Origin: Halomonas borealis
Lineage (GTDB): Bacteria; Pseudomonadota; Gammaproteobacteria; Pseudomonadales; Halomonadaceae
DNA: 64,000 nt
Direction: 5' to 3'
Assembly (NCBI RefSeq): GCF_004798905.1
Contig: NZ_SDMO01000016.1
Coordinates: 1 to 64,000, forward strand
Under the pieces are notes generated by a model, which worked only from the letters and a program-made list of their open reading frames with translations, was not told where the DNA came from and searched no databases. Position numbers and translations under genes: made by a program. Below, piece by piece: positions 1 to 8,310 of this stretch (positions are counted from its first letter, which is position 1; each line of letters begins with the position of its first letter).

Positions 1-126
1 GAAGTTGAGGCGCACCACGTCGACGCCGGCGGCGATCATCCGCTCCAGCACGCCCTCCCGGTCGCTGGCGGGGCCCAAGGTGGCGACGATCTTGGTACGG
101 CGGAGGGGGGTGGGGCGATCAGGCAT
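1..126 (-). CDS. pyk: Pyruvate kinase, N-terminal part (cut by window edge)
   Basis: The minus-strand reading frame starts at the ATG at 126-124 and runs off the left edge, so only about 42 residues are visible. They read as a pyruvate kinase N-terminus: [14 protein letters not shown], then GVDVVRLNF, the phosphoenolpyruvate/ADP-site beta strand of the TIM barrel. Pyruvate kinase makes pyruvate and ATP from phosphoenolpyruvate and ADP, the last step of lower glycolysis. It is divergent from gap and shares a 359-nt control region with it. Whether it is the pykA or pykF type cannot be told from this piece. Confidence 0.85.
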   Translation of the reverse strand, partial: MPDRPTPLRRTKIVATLGPASDREGVLERMIAAGVDVVRLNF

Positions 127-190
127 GCCGATTCTCCTGTGGGCGCGGTCGGTGCGGCGGATTAATGGAAGGATCAAGATAACGCAGTGG

Positions 191-204
191 TGGTGATATT
201 ACGA
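191..204. promoter_or_regulatory. HexR-like operator candidate, copy 1
   Basis: TGGTGATATTACGA, followed by AAAAATC. It matches copy 2 at 317-330 at 11 of 14 positions and contains a near-palindrome GTGAT/ATTAC. HexR boxes in gammaproteobacteria have the form TGTAAT-N-ATTACA and control gap, pyk, zwf and edd genes, so place and shape fit. The core here is shorter than the published consensus, so the assignment is an inference. It lies 65 nt upstream of the pyk start. Confidence 0.4.
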
Positions 205-316
205 AAAATCACGGCCGACCGGGCGTGAATATCGCGGCTCTAGGCGATGTTTCCCTGTCATTTCCTTTCGTATAAGACGGGCACGGGGTGCTCAGGGGGT
301 TCCCAAACCCGTGTTG

Positions 317-330
317 TTGTAAAATTACGA
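317..330. promoter_or_regulatory. HexR-like operator candidate, copy 2
   Basis: TTGTAAAATTACGA, with GTAA and TTAC half-sites around a 2-nt centre, followed by a run of A as in copy 1. It lies 156 nt upstream of gap. Two spaced copies between two glycolytic genes suggest joint control by one regulator. Confidence 0.4.
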
Positions 331-485
331 AAAAAATCTTGTCTCGAAGGCTGTCCTGATCCACATTGAAGGGCAGATGAGCCTAGGGGCGCCGTGGTGA
401 TGGCGCGTCGGCATCGCGCCGCCGCTTTCCGCGTCGCCCGGCTCCCACCCGACAAGTCGGCAACTGGTTTCGAGAGGATCACGCC

Positions 486-1499
486 ATGACACTCAAGATC
501 GCCATCAACGGTTTCGGACGCATCGGCCGCAACGTGTTCCGGGCCCTCTACGAGGGTGGGTATCGCGATCGGGTGCGGGTCGTGGCTATCAATGACCTGG
601 GCGACCCCGGCCTCAACGCCCACCTGCTGCGCCACGATACCGTGCACGGTCACTTCCCGTTCGAGGTCTCCCACGACGAGAACAGCCTGACGGTCGATGG
701 CGACCGCATCGAGATCCTCTCCGAGCGTGACCCGGGTGATCTACCCTGGGAGCGTCTGGGTGTGGATCTGGTGATGGAGAGCACCGGCTTGTTCACCAAG
801 CGCGCGGATGCGAGCAAGCACCTCGAGGCCGGTGCCGGCCGTGTGCTGGTCTCGGCGCCGAGCCCGGATGCCGACGCCACCGTGGTCTTTGGCGTCAACG
901 AGGACGTGCTGACCGCCGATCATCGGGTGGTATCGAACGCCTCCTGCACCACCAACTGCCTGGCCCCGGTGGCCAAGGTGCTCAACGAGACGGTGGGCAT
1001 CGAGAACGGCCTGATGACCACGGTGCATGCCTACACCAACGATCAGAACCTGTCCGATGTCTACCACAAGGATCCCTACCGGGCGCGCAGCGCGACCCAT
1101 TCGATGATTCCGGCCAAGACCGGTGCCGCGGCGGCGGTGGGGCTGGTGCTGCCGGAGCTCGATGGCAAGCTCGATGGCCTGGCGGTGCGTGTGCCGGTGA
1201 TCAACGTCTCGCTGGTGGATCTGACCTTCACCGCTAGCCGCGACACCAGCGAGGAAGAGATCAATGCCATCGTCGCCGAGGCGGCGCAGGCGTCACCGGT
1301 ACTGGCGGTCAACGAGCAGCCGCTGGTGTCCATCGACTTCAACCACGACGCCAACTCCTCCACCTTCGACGGCAACCACACCCGGGTGAATGGTCGCCTG
1401 GTCAAGGTCATGGCCTGGTACGACAACGAGTGGGGCTTCTCCAACCGCATGCTCGATACCGCCCTGGCCATGCACGCGACGAGTCAGGGCGCCGCCTGA
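486..1499 (+). CDS. gap: Glyceraldehyde-3-phosphate dehydrogenase, type I
   Basis: 337 residues, normal length for tetrameric NAD-dependent GAPDH. The protein oxidises and phosphorylates glyceraldehyde 3-phosphate in the cytosol. The Rossmann fingerprint INGFGRIGR is at residues 8-16. The catalytic cysteine C154 lies in NASCTTNC (151-158). A conserved WYDNEWGFS is near the C-terminus. The ATG at 486 follows GAGAGGAT at a good distance. It is divergent from pyk, so both lower-glycolysis enzymes may share regulation. Whether this copy serves glycolysis or gluconeogenesis cannot be decided from sequence alone. Confidence 0.97.
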   Translation: MTLKIAINGFGRIGRNVFRALYEGGYRDRVRVVAINDLGDPGLNAHLLRHDTVHGHFPFEVSHDENSLTVDGDRIEILSERDPGDLPWERLGVDLVMESTGLFTKRADASKHLEAGAGRVLVSAPSPDADATVVFGVNEDVLTADHRVVSNASCTTNCLAPVAKVLNETVGIENGLMTTVHAYTNDQNLSDVYHKDPYRARSATHSMIPAKTGAAAAVGLVLPELDGKLDGLAVRVPVINVSLVDLTFTASRDTSEEEINAIVAEAAQASPVLAVNEQPLVSIDFNHDANSSTFDGNHTRVNGRLVKVMAWYDNEWGFSNRMLDTALAMHATSQGAA

Positions 1500-1522
1500 C
1501 CGACGCCTGCCATCGAACGGCC

Positions 1523-1553
1523 CGACGCCGGAGCGATGATCGCTCCGGCGTCG
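1523..1553 (+). terminator. Hairpin after gap
   Basis: Perfect 14-bp inverted repeat CGACGCCGGAGCGA / TCGCTCCGGCGTCG around a 3-nt loop, 24 nt past the gap stop. There is no clear U-tract, so it may act as an mRNA 3' end stabiliser or a weak terminator. Confidence 0.7.
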
Positions 1554-1667
1554 TCGTGTGTGGCGGTTGCTCCGCCTTGATCGGGCCGGCTTGGCGCCGC
1601 GGCGCTCCCTTCGCCTGGTTCGTCTCCCGCTCTGCGGGGCGTCCGTGCCTATGGCTCCTTCCCGTTG

Positions 1668-2444
1668 TCAGAGCTGGCGTCGCCAGCGCTTCTCGATGGT
1701 ATCCAGCTCCGCCGGGCCATAGAGGGCGTTCGCGTGACCGCCGTAATGGGCCCAGAGCTGGTCGCCGAGGTCGAAATGCCACCACTCGCTGGGCAGGTTG
1801 GTGAAGCCTTGGGCGTGCATGGCGTGATAGAGCAGGCGCCGGTTGTGTCGGGCCTGGCGGTGGGCATCGTCCTGGCCCGGGTCGCTCTCCAGCGCATCGG
1901 CATGGGATGCGGGGGTGGCCTCGTCGAACAGAGTGCCCATGTCCAGCGGCAGGCCGTCGGCGTCGCACAGGGTGACGTCCACGGCGCCGCCGGTCAGGTG
2001 GGGGCTCGGCGCCGTCGGATCGGTGCTGGGCTGGGCGACGAACTCGCGGGTGCGGGCCACGAGTGCCGGCTCATCGAGCTCGGGATGGCGGGCCTGGATC
2101 GTCCCCTGCAGTGTCTCGAACAGATGCTGCTGGACGCGCCAGGGGCGCCAGCCATCCATTACCAACAGGCTCAGGCCGTCGGGCAGGGCGCGGGCCACCG
2201 CCAGCAGACGACGGTAGACGCCCTCGCGCACATAGCATTCATCGATGGCGCCGGGAATGCCCAGCCGCGCATAGGCCGGGAAGACCTTGATCGGAGGCGG
2301 CGCCAGGCTCATCGGCACCAGCGGTTCATCGCGGCCGGCGATCGGCAGGCGAGCGACCGCCGGCCAGTCGGGTTCGGCGCGGTGGGGAATCGGCGTGTCG
2401 GCGTGAGAGGCGCCGGGGTCGGGTCGAGTCATCGAGTCATCCAA
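1668..2444 (-). CDS. D-alanyl-D-alanine dipeptidase, VanX/DdpX family (M15D)
   Basis: 258 residues. Family M15D zinc enzymes split D-Ala-D-Ala and related dipeptides. All key residues are visible: R100 in DGWRP, zinc ligands H149 and D156 in SPHLTGGAVD, catalytic E220 and zinc ligand H223 in EWWHFD. No signal peptide is seen, so it is probably cytosolic. The chosen ATG (2444) overlaps the dctM stop by 8 nt; a second in-frame ATG at 2432 would leave a short gap. Lying last in the dctPQM operon, it may process a substrate that the transporter brings in. No vanHA-like genes are near, so a vancomycin resistance role is unlikely. Confidence 0.88.
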   Translation of the reverse strand: MDDSMTRPDPGASHADTPIPHRAEPDWPAVARLPIAGRDEPLVPMSLAPPPIKVFPAYARLGIPGAIDECYVREGVYRRLLAVARALPDGLSLLVMDGWRPWRVQQHLFETLQGTIQARHPELDEPALVARTREFVAQPSTDPTAPSPHLTGGAVDVTLCDADGLPLDMGTLFDEATPASHADALESDPGQDDAHRQARHNRRLLYHAMHAQGFTNLPSEWWHFDLGDQLWAHYGGHANALYGPAELDTIEKRWRRQL

Positions 2445-3717
2445 GAAGCGTCGGGAGCCACAGGGTCAGGGGCGGAAACAGGATAAGGGCCGCCAGCACC
2501 AGCAAGGCGATGACCACGAAGGGCCATATGGTGCGAAACAGGGCGGTGATCTCCAGCCGGCTGACGGCCGCCGCCACGAACACGCAGGCGCCCATGGGAG
2601 GGGTGATCAGGGCGATGGTGATGTTGAGGGTGATGATGATACCCAGATGCACGGGGTCGATGCCCGCCATCATCGCCACCGGCGCGAAGATGGGAGTGAG
2701 CAGCATCAGGGCCGAAACCTCTTCCATGAACATGCCGGTGATGAAGGTGATGGCGCTGAGCAGCAGCAGGATCACCACAGGGTGTTCGATATAAGGCGTC
2801 AGCAGTTCGACGAACTGGTTAGGGACCTGGGCGTAGGAGAGCAGCCAGCTGACCGTGGCCGAGGCGGCCATGATGATGAATATGGCGGCGGTCAGGCGCG
2901 TGGTGTCGACGATGGCGCGCCAGAAACCACGTGGGCCGAGGCTGCCCATGGCCAGGCCGTAGAACGCCACGTAGAGGGTGGTGAGTGCGCCGGATTCGGT
3001 GGGTGTGACCAAGCCCATGACGATGCCGGCGACGATGATGAAGGGCGCGATCAGGGCCGGCAGTGCCCCTAGGGCAGCGCGGCCCAGCTCGGTGCCGCTG
3101 GGCCAGCCGCCGCGCCGCTCGAGTCCGCGACGCCGGGCGTACCAGGCATTCATGGCCATGAAGGCGGCTCCCAGCAGCAGGCCAGGGATAACCCCCGCCA
3201 GGAAGAGGTCGCCGACCGAGGTGTTGGTCAGCGAGGCGTAGAGGATCATGAAGATGCTGGGAGGGATGATCGGGCCAATCAGCGAGCTCCCTGCGGTGAG
3301 GCCGGCGGCGAAGGCGGTGGAATAGCCTTCCTTGCGCATGGGAGGCACCAGCAGCGAGCCCAACGCCGAGGTGTCGGCCACCGCCGAGCCGTTGACGCCG
3401 GCGAAGAACACGCTCGAGACCACGTTGACATGCCCCATGCCACCACGCAGGTAGCCGACCAGCAGGCGGGCCAGCGTCAGCAGTCGATCGGTGAGGCGGC
3501 TGGCGTTCATCAGGTTGCCGGCGAGGATGAACAGTGGGATGGCCATCAGCGAGAAGGCATTGATGCCACCGAAGAACTGCTGGGGCATCATGCGCGGGAT
3601 CATCGACGGGTCGACGAACAGGAAGCCGACCACGGCGGTGGCCAGCAGGGCGATGAACAGGGGCAGGCCGAGCAGCACATGTGCCAGGAAGACCGCGAAC
3701 ATGGTCAGCGTCATCAT
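2437..3717 (-). CDS. dctM: TRAP transporter large permease (DctM family)
   Basis: 426 residues, almost wholly hydrophobic with about 12 membrane segments, the usual DctM size. Family signatures include GINAFSLMAIPLFILAG near residue 50, GSAVADTSALG and IGPIIPPS. DctM is the channel-forming subunit that uses the sodium gradient to import the ligand delivered by DctP. The ATG at 3717 overlaps the dctQ stop in an ATGA, the usual translational coupling; an in-frame extension further upstream lies inside dctQ and is not used. The downstream dipeptidase gene overlaps its stop. Confidence 0.95.
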   Translation of the reverse strand: MMTLTMFAVFLAHVLLGLPLFIALLATAVVGFLFVDPSMIPRMMPQQFFGGINAFSLMAIPLFILAGNLMNASRLTDRLLTLARLLVGYLRGGMGHVNVVSSVFFAGVNGSAVADTSALGSLLVPPMRKEGYSTAFAAGLTAGSSLIGPIIPPSIFMILYASLTNTSVGDLFLAGVIPGLLLGAAFMAMNAWYARRRGLERRGGWPSGTELGRAALGALPALIAPFIIVAGIVMGLVTPTESGALTTLYVAFYGLAMGSLGPRGFWRAIVDTTRLTAAIFIIMAASATVSWLLSYAQVPNQFVELLTPYIEHPVVILLLLSAITFITGMFMEEVSALMLLTPIFAPVAMMAGIDPVHLGIIITLNITIALITPPMGACVFVAAAVSRLEITALFRTIWPFVVIALLVLAALILFPPLTLWLPTLLG

Positions 3718-4205
3718 GATGACGGATCCTCCGCGGTCGGCAACGGCGTCGGGCCATGCCACAGTGCCTGCCAGGCGAGCAGGACGAAGCCGATCGGTAG
3801 CGCCATCACCGGGATGGTGCGACTGATGCCGAGTCCCTGGCTGGTGAACATCGACACCGATTGCGCGTAGCGATAGCTGAAGATGGCGCCGGCCACGGCG
3901 AGCACGATGGTCAGCAGCCATTGGTAGACGTTGAGCAGGCGGCACAGCGGGCGTGGCAGCAATCGCTCGATGAGTGCCACGCGCATGTGGCCGCCCTCGG
4001 TCCAGACGGCGCCGGCCGCCAGCATGACGCTGCCGATGATCAGGTAACGGGCGAGTTCATCGCTCCATATAGGGGCACCGCCGACCAGGTAGCGCATGAC
4101 GACGCCATACAGCATCGCCAGAAGATCGATGAACAGCAGGGTGCTGGCCAGCGTCAGGGCGAGCCGCCGGGTCAGGGCCGGCAGCCGGGAAAGATGGGGG
4201 AGCAT
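3714..4205 (-). CDS. dctQ: TRAP transporter small permease (DctQ family)
   Basis: 163 residues with four predicted membrane helices. The family element WSDELARYLIIGSVMLAAG lies in the middle. DctQ pairs with DctM in the inner membrane. The gene lies 54 nt after dctP and overlaps dctM by 4 nt, so the three are one operon. Confidence 0.93.
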   Translation of the reverse strand: MLPHLSRLPALTRRLALTLASTLLFIDLLAMLYGVVMRYLVGGAPIWSDELARYLIIGSVMLAAGAVWTEGGHMRVALIERLLPRPLCRLLNVYQWLLTIVLAVAGAIFSYRYAQSVSMFTSQGLGISRTIPVMALPIGFVLLAWQALWHGPTPLPTAEDPSS

Positions 4206-4259
4206 AGATGGGTCCGTGCGGTGGGCCCGGGCGATGTGCGCCCGGGCCAGGATGAGGCG

Positions 4260-5303
4260 TTATTCGCTTTGCGGGGACAAGCCGGCATCTTCGAGCGCCA
4301 TGTCGATGTAGCGCGGTGCGATGTCCTGCTGCTGGAGCCAGTCGAGGTAGGCCGGCTGGCCCTGTTCGCGGAAGGCGGCCAGCTGCTCCTCGTCGGGGCG
4401 AATGACCTCCATGCCCTGCTCCTCGAGGAAGGCGATACGCTCGTCGACCTGGCTTTCGTTATGCTCCCGGGCCATCTGGTTGGCTTCGGCCACGGCTGCC
4501 TGGAAGGCGTCGCGCATCGCCTCGTCCCAGCCGTCGATCATGGCGGCGTTGCCGACCAGGAACTGGTCCGAGTACTGGATGTTGGCCAGCGTCAGGTAGT
4601 CCTGCACTTCATGGAGGCTGCCGAGGATGATGTACATCGGCGGGTTCATCTGGCCGTCGGCCACGCCGGTCTTCAGGGCCATGTAGACCTCGGTCCAGGG
4701 GATCGGCGTGCCGGATGCCCCGAAGGCCTCGTAGAGCGCTACCTGGCTCGGGTCCATGGCGCGAAAGCGCAGGCCCTCGAAGTCGTCCGGTGAGGCGATG
4801 GGGTGCTCATCGTTGGTAAAGGCCAGGAATCCGCCTTCCTCGACCACCGCCAGCAGTTCCAGGCCGGCGCGTTCGCGCAGGTCGCCCTCTACCGCTTGCC
4901 AATATTCGCCCTCATCGAAGAATCGGCGGGCCGCGTCGAAGTCGTCGAACAGGAAGGGGATGGCGCTGGCGTAGATCTCGGGCACCACCGGTGACATGCC
5001 GGCGAAGGAGGCGATGTTGAGTCCGGGGGAGCTCATGACCTGCTCCATGCGCTCCTGTTCCTCGCCGAGCATGCTGTTCGGGTAGAGCTTGAGTTCGATG
5101 TCGCCGTCGGTCTTTTCCTCGACCAGTGTCTTGAGGTCGGTAGCAAAGGCATGGACGGCATTCTTCTCGGGATCCGGGGCGCCATTGTAGCCAAGGTTGA
5201 CGGTGGTGGCGGCCTGCACGCTGCCGCTCAGGGCGGCGGCCCCGAGCAGGCCGGCGGTGATGAGCGAAGCGGGACGGAAAAGAGTGGGACGAGAGGCGGC
5301 CAT
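4260..5303 (-). CDS. dctP: TRAP transporter substrate-binding protein (DctP family)
   Basis: 347 residues. An N-terminal signal peptide with a cut after SVQA around residue 31 sends it to the periplasm. The mature part is a DctP-type solute-binding fold: an opening strand TTVNLGYN, LYPNSMLG, a GLRFRAMDPSQ region with the family arginine that grips a carboxylate, and the MNPPMYII segment. The ligand is therefore probably an organic acid. It is the first gene of dctPQM and the dipeptidase gene. The leader carries AATAACAA six nt upstream of the AGGAG ribosome binding site, which could make it a target of Crc/Hfq repression (see 5322-5329). Confidence 0.93.
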   Translation of the reverse strand: MAASRPTLFRPASLITAGLLGAAALSGSVQAATTVNLGYNGAPDPEKNAVHAFATDLKTLVEEKTDGDIELKLYPNSMLGEEQERMEQVMSSPGLNIASFAGMSPVVPEIYASAIPFLFDDFDAARRFFDEGEYWQAVEGDLRERAGLELLAVVEEGGFLAFTNDEHPIASPDDFEGLRFRAMDPSQVALYEAFGASGTPIPWTEVYMALKTGVADGQMNPPMYIILGSLHEVQDYLTLANIQYSDQFLVGNAAMIDGWDEAMRDAFQAAVAEANQMAREHNESQVDERIAFLEEQGMEVIRPDEEQLAAFREQGQPAYLDWLQQQDIAPRYIDMALEDAGLSPQSE

Positions 5304-5321
5304 GGGGCTTCTCCTGCGGGG

Positions 5322-5329
5322 TTGTTATT
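5322..5329 (-). promoter_or_regulatory. Candidate Crc/Hfq (CA motif) site in the dctP leader
   Basis: On the minus strand the sequence is AATAACAA, then CCCCGC and the ribosome binding site AGGAG, then the dctP ATG. It fits AAnAAnAA, the pattern bound by Hfq with Crc in Pseudomonas, at the place where binding would block translation. The window also encodes a CrcZ-like RNA with (AAC)n blocks at about 46.1-46.55 kb. The motif is short, so a chance match is possible. Confidence 0.45.
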
Positions 5330-5413
5330 GGGTTATCTGATGCCGGTGAGCGACCGGTACGCAATGAGATTAGGCGTTGTCACGTTGACTATTCAAACCC
5401 CAGGGCGTTGTCT

Positions 5414-6352
5414 TTACGGCAACGCTTGGCTCGATAGCCTCGGGGCGTCGTCCCGAAAGAAGCGCATACCGCGTCTCAAGTGCTCCAGGCAGGCGCGGCC
5501 GGCGACGGTCAGCTCTCGGTCGGTGCGACTGACGATCTGTGCCCGGGCGCCGCTCAAGACCCGGTGCGCGAGCGGCAGCACGGCGATGTGGCCCTGTCGG
5601 ACCTCTTCGGCCACGCTCAGCTCAGGCATGAAGGTCACGCCGATGCCCGAGCGCACGAAGTTCTTCAGCACCGCCACGGAATTGGTGTTCAGGCGTGCAT
5701 GCAGATGCAGGCGCTCCTGGTGGGCCACGGCATTGACCATCTGGCGCATGCCGAAGGGATTGTCCATCAGGGCCAGTGGCCAATCGGCGAACTCGTGCAG
5801 AGAGACCGGTGTGGTTCGTTCGGACAGCGGGTGGCCGGCCGGCACGATCAGGTCCAGCGGCTGGCGAGTCTCCACATGGCAATACAGCTGGGGATCGATG
5901 GGCGGTGCGTAGAGCAGGGCGAGATCGGCTTCGCGGGCCTTGATCAGGGCCATGGCCTCGTTGACGCCGGCCATCTCGACGGCGATATCGATGCCGGGGT
6001 AGGCGGTCATGAAGGTCTGCAGCGGGGCATCGATCAGGTCGGCGATGAAGCCCTCGCCCACCGCGATGCGAACCTGGCCGCTGGCCAGCTGCTGCAGGGC
6101 GCGGAGGCGAGAGACCATGGCATCTTCGGCGCAGCGCTGGGCGTGATGATGATCGACCAGCAGGCGCCCCGCCTCGGTGGGCTTGACGCCGCCGGGGTGG
6201 CGTTCCAGCAGCGCGACGTCGAGCCTCTCTTCGAGCAGCTTGATCTGCCGGCTGATGGCCGAGACATCCACGTGAAGATGGGTCGCCGCGCCGCGCAAGG
6301 AGCCGCGGCGGAGCACTTCGCTGAGATAGGCCAGGGCGCGCTGGTTGAGCAT
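5414..6352 (-). CDS. LysR-family transcriptional regulator
   Basis: 312 residues. A winged helix-turn-helix fills residues 1-62, with the recognition element LRGAATHLHVDVSAISRQIK. An effector-binding domain of the periplasmic-binding fold follows from about residue 90. The ATG at 6352 has GGAGG 7 nt upstream; longer frames further upstream lack this. It lies directly upstream of dctP on the same strand with a 110-nt gap, so it is the likely local regulator of the TRAP operon. The ligand is unknown. Confidence 0.9.
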   Translation of the reverse strand: MLNQRALAYLSEVLRRGSLRGAATHLHVDVSAISRQIKLLEERLDVALLERHPGGVKPTEAGRLLVDHHHAQRCAEDAMVSRLRALQQLASGQVRIAVGEGFIADLIDAPLQTFMTAYPGIDIAVEMAGVNEAMALIKAREADLALLYAPPIDPQLYCHVETRQPLDLIVPAGHPLSERTTPVSLHEFADWPLALMDNPFGMRQMVNAVAHQERLHLHARLNTNSVAVLKNFVRSGIGVTFMPELSVAEEVRQGHIAVLPLAHRVLSGARAQIVSRTDRELTVAGRACLEHLRRGMRFFRDDAPRLSSQALP

Positions 6353-6429
6353 CAAGCCTCCAGGGCAGGGGTGGATGGCTCCGCCATCGGCTAGGCTCAT
6401 GGCGTTCACCATGAAACAGGGAGGCGGGA

Positions 6430-6783
6430 ATGGCGTCATTATATCGTGTGTTACCGCAGGCGGCGTGGGACGCGGCTTGCCGGTCCGGCGTGGTGCCGCG
6501 CTGTGGCAATGACCATCGCGCCGACGGCGTGAATCTGAACCTCGCCGAGGCCGTGCCTTATACGGTCCATCGCTATTTCGTGCGCGAGGAGCGGCCCGTG
6601 GTGCTGGAAGTGGATTCCGCGGGCTTGGCCGAGCATATCGAGTGGCGGGCGCCGCTGCCCGAGGAGCCCTGGGCGCGGCCGCTGGCCAGGATACCGGAGC
6701 TGCCAGTCTCGGCGGTGATCTCGGTGCGTGCGGTGAGCGAGGCGGAGCTCGCGGGGGCGTCATTAGGCGGCGGAGTGTCATAA
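6430..6783 (+). CDS. DUF952-family protein
   Basis: 117 residues. It opens with LYRVLPQAAWDAACRSG, has DGVNLNLAEAVPYTVHRYF in the middle and ends with an EPWARPLARIPELPVSAV-like strand pattern. These are the hallmarks of DUF952, small soluble proteins of unknown function whose fold resembles ADP-ribosyltransferases. It is divergent from the LysR gene (77-nt gap) and convergent with tmRNA. No function can be assigned. Confidence 0.75.
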   Translation: MASLYRVLPQAAWDAACRSGVVPRCGNDHRADGVNLNLAEAVPYTVHRYFVREERPVVLEVDSAGLAEHIEWRAPLPEEPWARPLARIPELPVSAVISVRAVSEAELAGASLGGGVS

Positions 6784-6784
6784 A

Positions 6785-6818
6785 CGAGAAAAGCCACCCG
6801 TCGGGGTGGCTTTTCTCG
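6785..6818. terminator. Bidirectional intrinsic terminator
   Basis: A perfect 15-bp stem CGAGAAAAGCCACCC / GGGTGGCTTTTCTCG with a GTCG loop. A-rich and T-rich ends flank the GC core on both strands. It serves the DUF952 gene on the plus strand and tmRNA on the minus strand. Confidence 0.9.
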
Positions 6819-6823
6819 GATAT

Positions 6824-7202
6824 TGGTGGAGGCGGCGGGAATCGAACCCGCGTCCGCCGACACTCGCCCATCGGCTCTACATGCTTAGTTCCGTCATTTG
6901 TTTTAGCATCGCTGGCTCCGACGGGCAGGATCCAGAAACGCGATTCCTCTAAGATTTAACGGTTGACGCGAAGACAAAGCCAACCGCGGTCCCATCAATC
7001 GGAGCTCATGCCCTTCGGTGATGAATGGGCACATCACCTCCAGGTCGGACTAGAAGCTAGCAGTCTTTAGGCTGCCAGCGCGCCCTGAGCGTAGTTGTCG
7101 TCGTTTGCGACTATTTAATCGTGATGTTGGATTTACGAGATACATCACGCTCTCGGCATGCACCTCAGGGGTTGTCATCAGCGTCGAAGCCATGTCGCCC
7201 CC
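6824..7202 (-). ncRNA. ssrA: Transfer-messenger RNA (tmRNA)
   Basis: About 379 nt on the minus strand, starting GGGGGCGACATGG and ending with the tRNA-like T arm and GCCTCCACCA. The CCA is encoded. The tag frame at 7108-7067 encodes ANDDNYAQGALAA and a TAA stop. tmRNA with SmpB rescues stalled ribosomes and marks the product for proteases such as ClpXP and FtsH. It lies 42 nt after smpB on the same strand, the common arrangement, and ends at a strong terminator. The tag is three residues longer than the ANDDNYALAA of Pseudomonas. Confidence 0.97.
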
Positions 7203-7244
7203 AAAACGTCACCATCCTATCAGGCTGGTAAGGCTTATGACACC

Positions 7245-7736
7245 TCAGCTACGGTTTTGTTCGCGCATGACGCGCCCCTTCTGGCGCTGCCAGTCGCGGT
7301 CCTTCTCGGTGGCGCGCTTGTCATGCTGCTTCTTGCCGGAGACCAGCGCTAACTCGCACTTCACCTTACTGCCCTTCCAGTACAGCTTGAGCGGTACGCA
7401 GGTGTGTCCCTTGTCCTGGGTGCGCGAGAAGATCTTGGCGATTTCCTTCCTATGCAGCAGCAGCTTGCGCGTGCGCGTCGGGTCGGCCACCTCGTGGGTG
7501 CTGGCCGTGTTGAGCGGCGTCACGTGGCTGCCCAGCAGCCAGGCTTCGCCGTTCTTGATCAGGATGTAGGTGTCGGTGAGCTGCGCCTTGCCGGCGCGCA
7601 GGCTCTTCACCTCCCAGCCGGCCAGTGACAGGCCTGCCTCGAAGGTCTCGTTGATGTGGTACTCGAACCGCGCCTTCTTGTTCAGCGCGATGGCGTTGCT
7701 GCCGGGACCCTTGCCTTTACCTTTCTTGCTGGCCAT
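7245..7736 (-). CDS. smpB: SsrA-binding protein SmpB
   Basis: 163 residues. It carries the OB-fold core of Smp[33 protein letters not shown], and a basic C-terminal tail rich in K and R ([19 protein letters not shown]) that enters the empty mRNA channel. The start was placed at MASKKGKG (7736); the frame extends upstream but that part has no family similarity. It works with the tmRNA encoded just downstream. Confidence 0.96.
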   Translation of the reverse strand: MASKKGKGKGPGSNAIALNKKARFEYHINETFEAGLSLAGWEVKSLRAGKAQLTDTYILIKNGEAWLLGSHVTPLNTASTHEVADPTRTRKLLLHRKEIAKIFSRTQDKGHTCVPLKLYWKGSKVKCELALVSGKKQHDKRATEKDRDWQRQKGRVMREQNRS

Positions 7737-7865
7737 GGAACCTCGTGTCTGTAGCTTGCCGGTGGTGGCCTGCCCCTCCGATATGGGGGGAAGCATGATA
7801 CCATTCAAGGCCGAAATAACCGCTCATGATACGCCCTGGGCCCCTTGAAGTCAGCGGAGAGGTCA

Positions 7866-8309
7866 ATGCCAACGGTCAATCGGTCCGCCCTGGTGCGGCA
7901 CACCCCCCAGGAGATGTTCGATCTGGTCAACGATTTCGAACGCTACCCGGAGTTCTTGCCGGGGTGTCGGCGCGCCCGGTTGGTCGAGCGAGACGAGGCG
8001 CACCTGGTCGGCGAGATGACCCTGGGGCGTGCCGGCATCGAACAGAGCTTCACCACGCGCAATGACCTGCATGAGCCCGAGCGCATCGAACTGTCGTTAG
8101 TCGACGGGCCCTTCAAGCGGCTGCGCGGGCGCTGGCAGTTCCTGCCCATGGGGGACGGCGCCTGCAAGGTCAGCCTGGAAATGGAGTTCGAGTTCGCCAA
8201 CCGCCTGCTCGGCATGGCCTTCGGCAAGCTCTTCCAGCAGGTCACCGGTCAGCTGGTCGACTCCTTCACCCGCCGTGCCGATGCGCTCTACGGCCAGGGG
8301 CGGTCCTGA
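7866..8309 (+). CDS. ratA: RatA/Coq10-like START-domain protein
   Basis: 147 residues covering one START/SRPBCC fold: FDLVNDFERYPEFLPGC near the start and FKRLRGRWQF in the middle. In E. coli the homologue RatA (YfjG) was reported to inhibit 70S assembly; homologues elsewhere bind ubiquinone (Coq10). The start at 7866 has GGAGAGG upstream and is preferred over the in-frame ATG at 7845. It is divergent from smpB and is followed with a 1-nt gap by rnfH, the usual pairing in gammaproteobacteria. Confidence 0.88.
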   Translation: MPTVNRSALVRHTPQEMFDLVNDFERYPEFLPGCRRARLVERDEAHLVGEMTLGRAGIEQSFTTRNDLHEPERIELSLVDGPFKRLRGRWQFLPMGDGACKVSLEMEFEFANRLLGMAFGKLFQQVTGQLVDSFTRRADALYGQGRS

Positions 8310-8310
8310 G

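Larger units (their letters stand above)
127..485. promoter_or_regulatory. Divergent pyk/gap control region
   Basis: This is 359 nt without a convincing gene. It is clearly more AT-rich than the surroundings at about 180-345. It carries two copies of a conserved motif (191-204 and 317-330), each followed by a run of A. The gap ribosome binding site is the GAGAGGAT just before 486. No clear -35/-10 pair could be fixed. The minus-strand reading frame that crosses 258-674 is not supported as a gene. Confidence 0.5.

Noticed and set aside
258..674. 138-residue minus-strand frame upstream of gap
   Set aside because: It overlaps the start of gap, has no family similarity and lies over the control region.
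5405..5425. GCGTTG/CAACGC inverted repeat at the LysR stop as an operator
   Set aside because: Six-base arms with a 9-nt loop, inside coding sequence, without a LysR T-N11-A fit that would convince.
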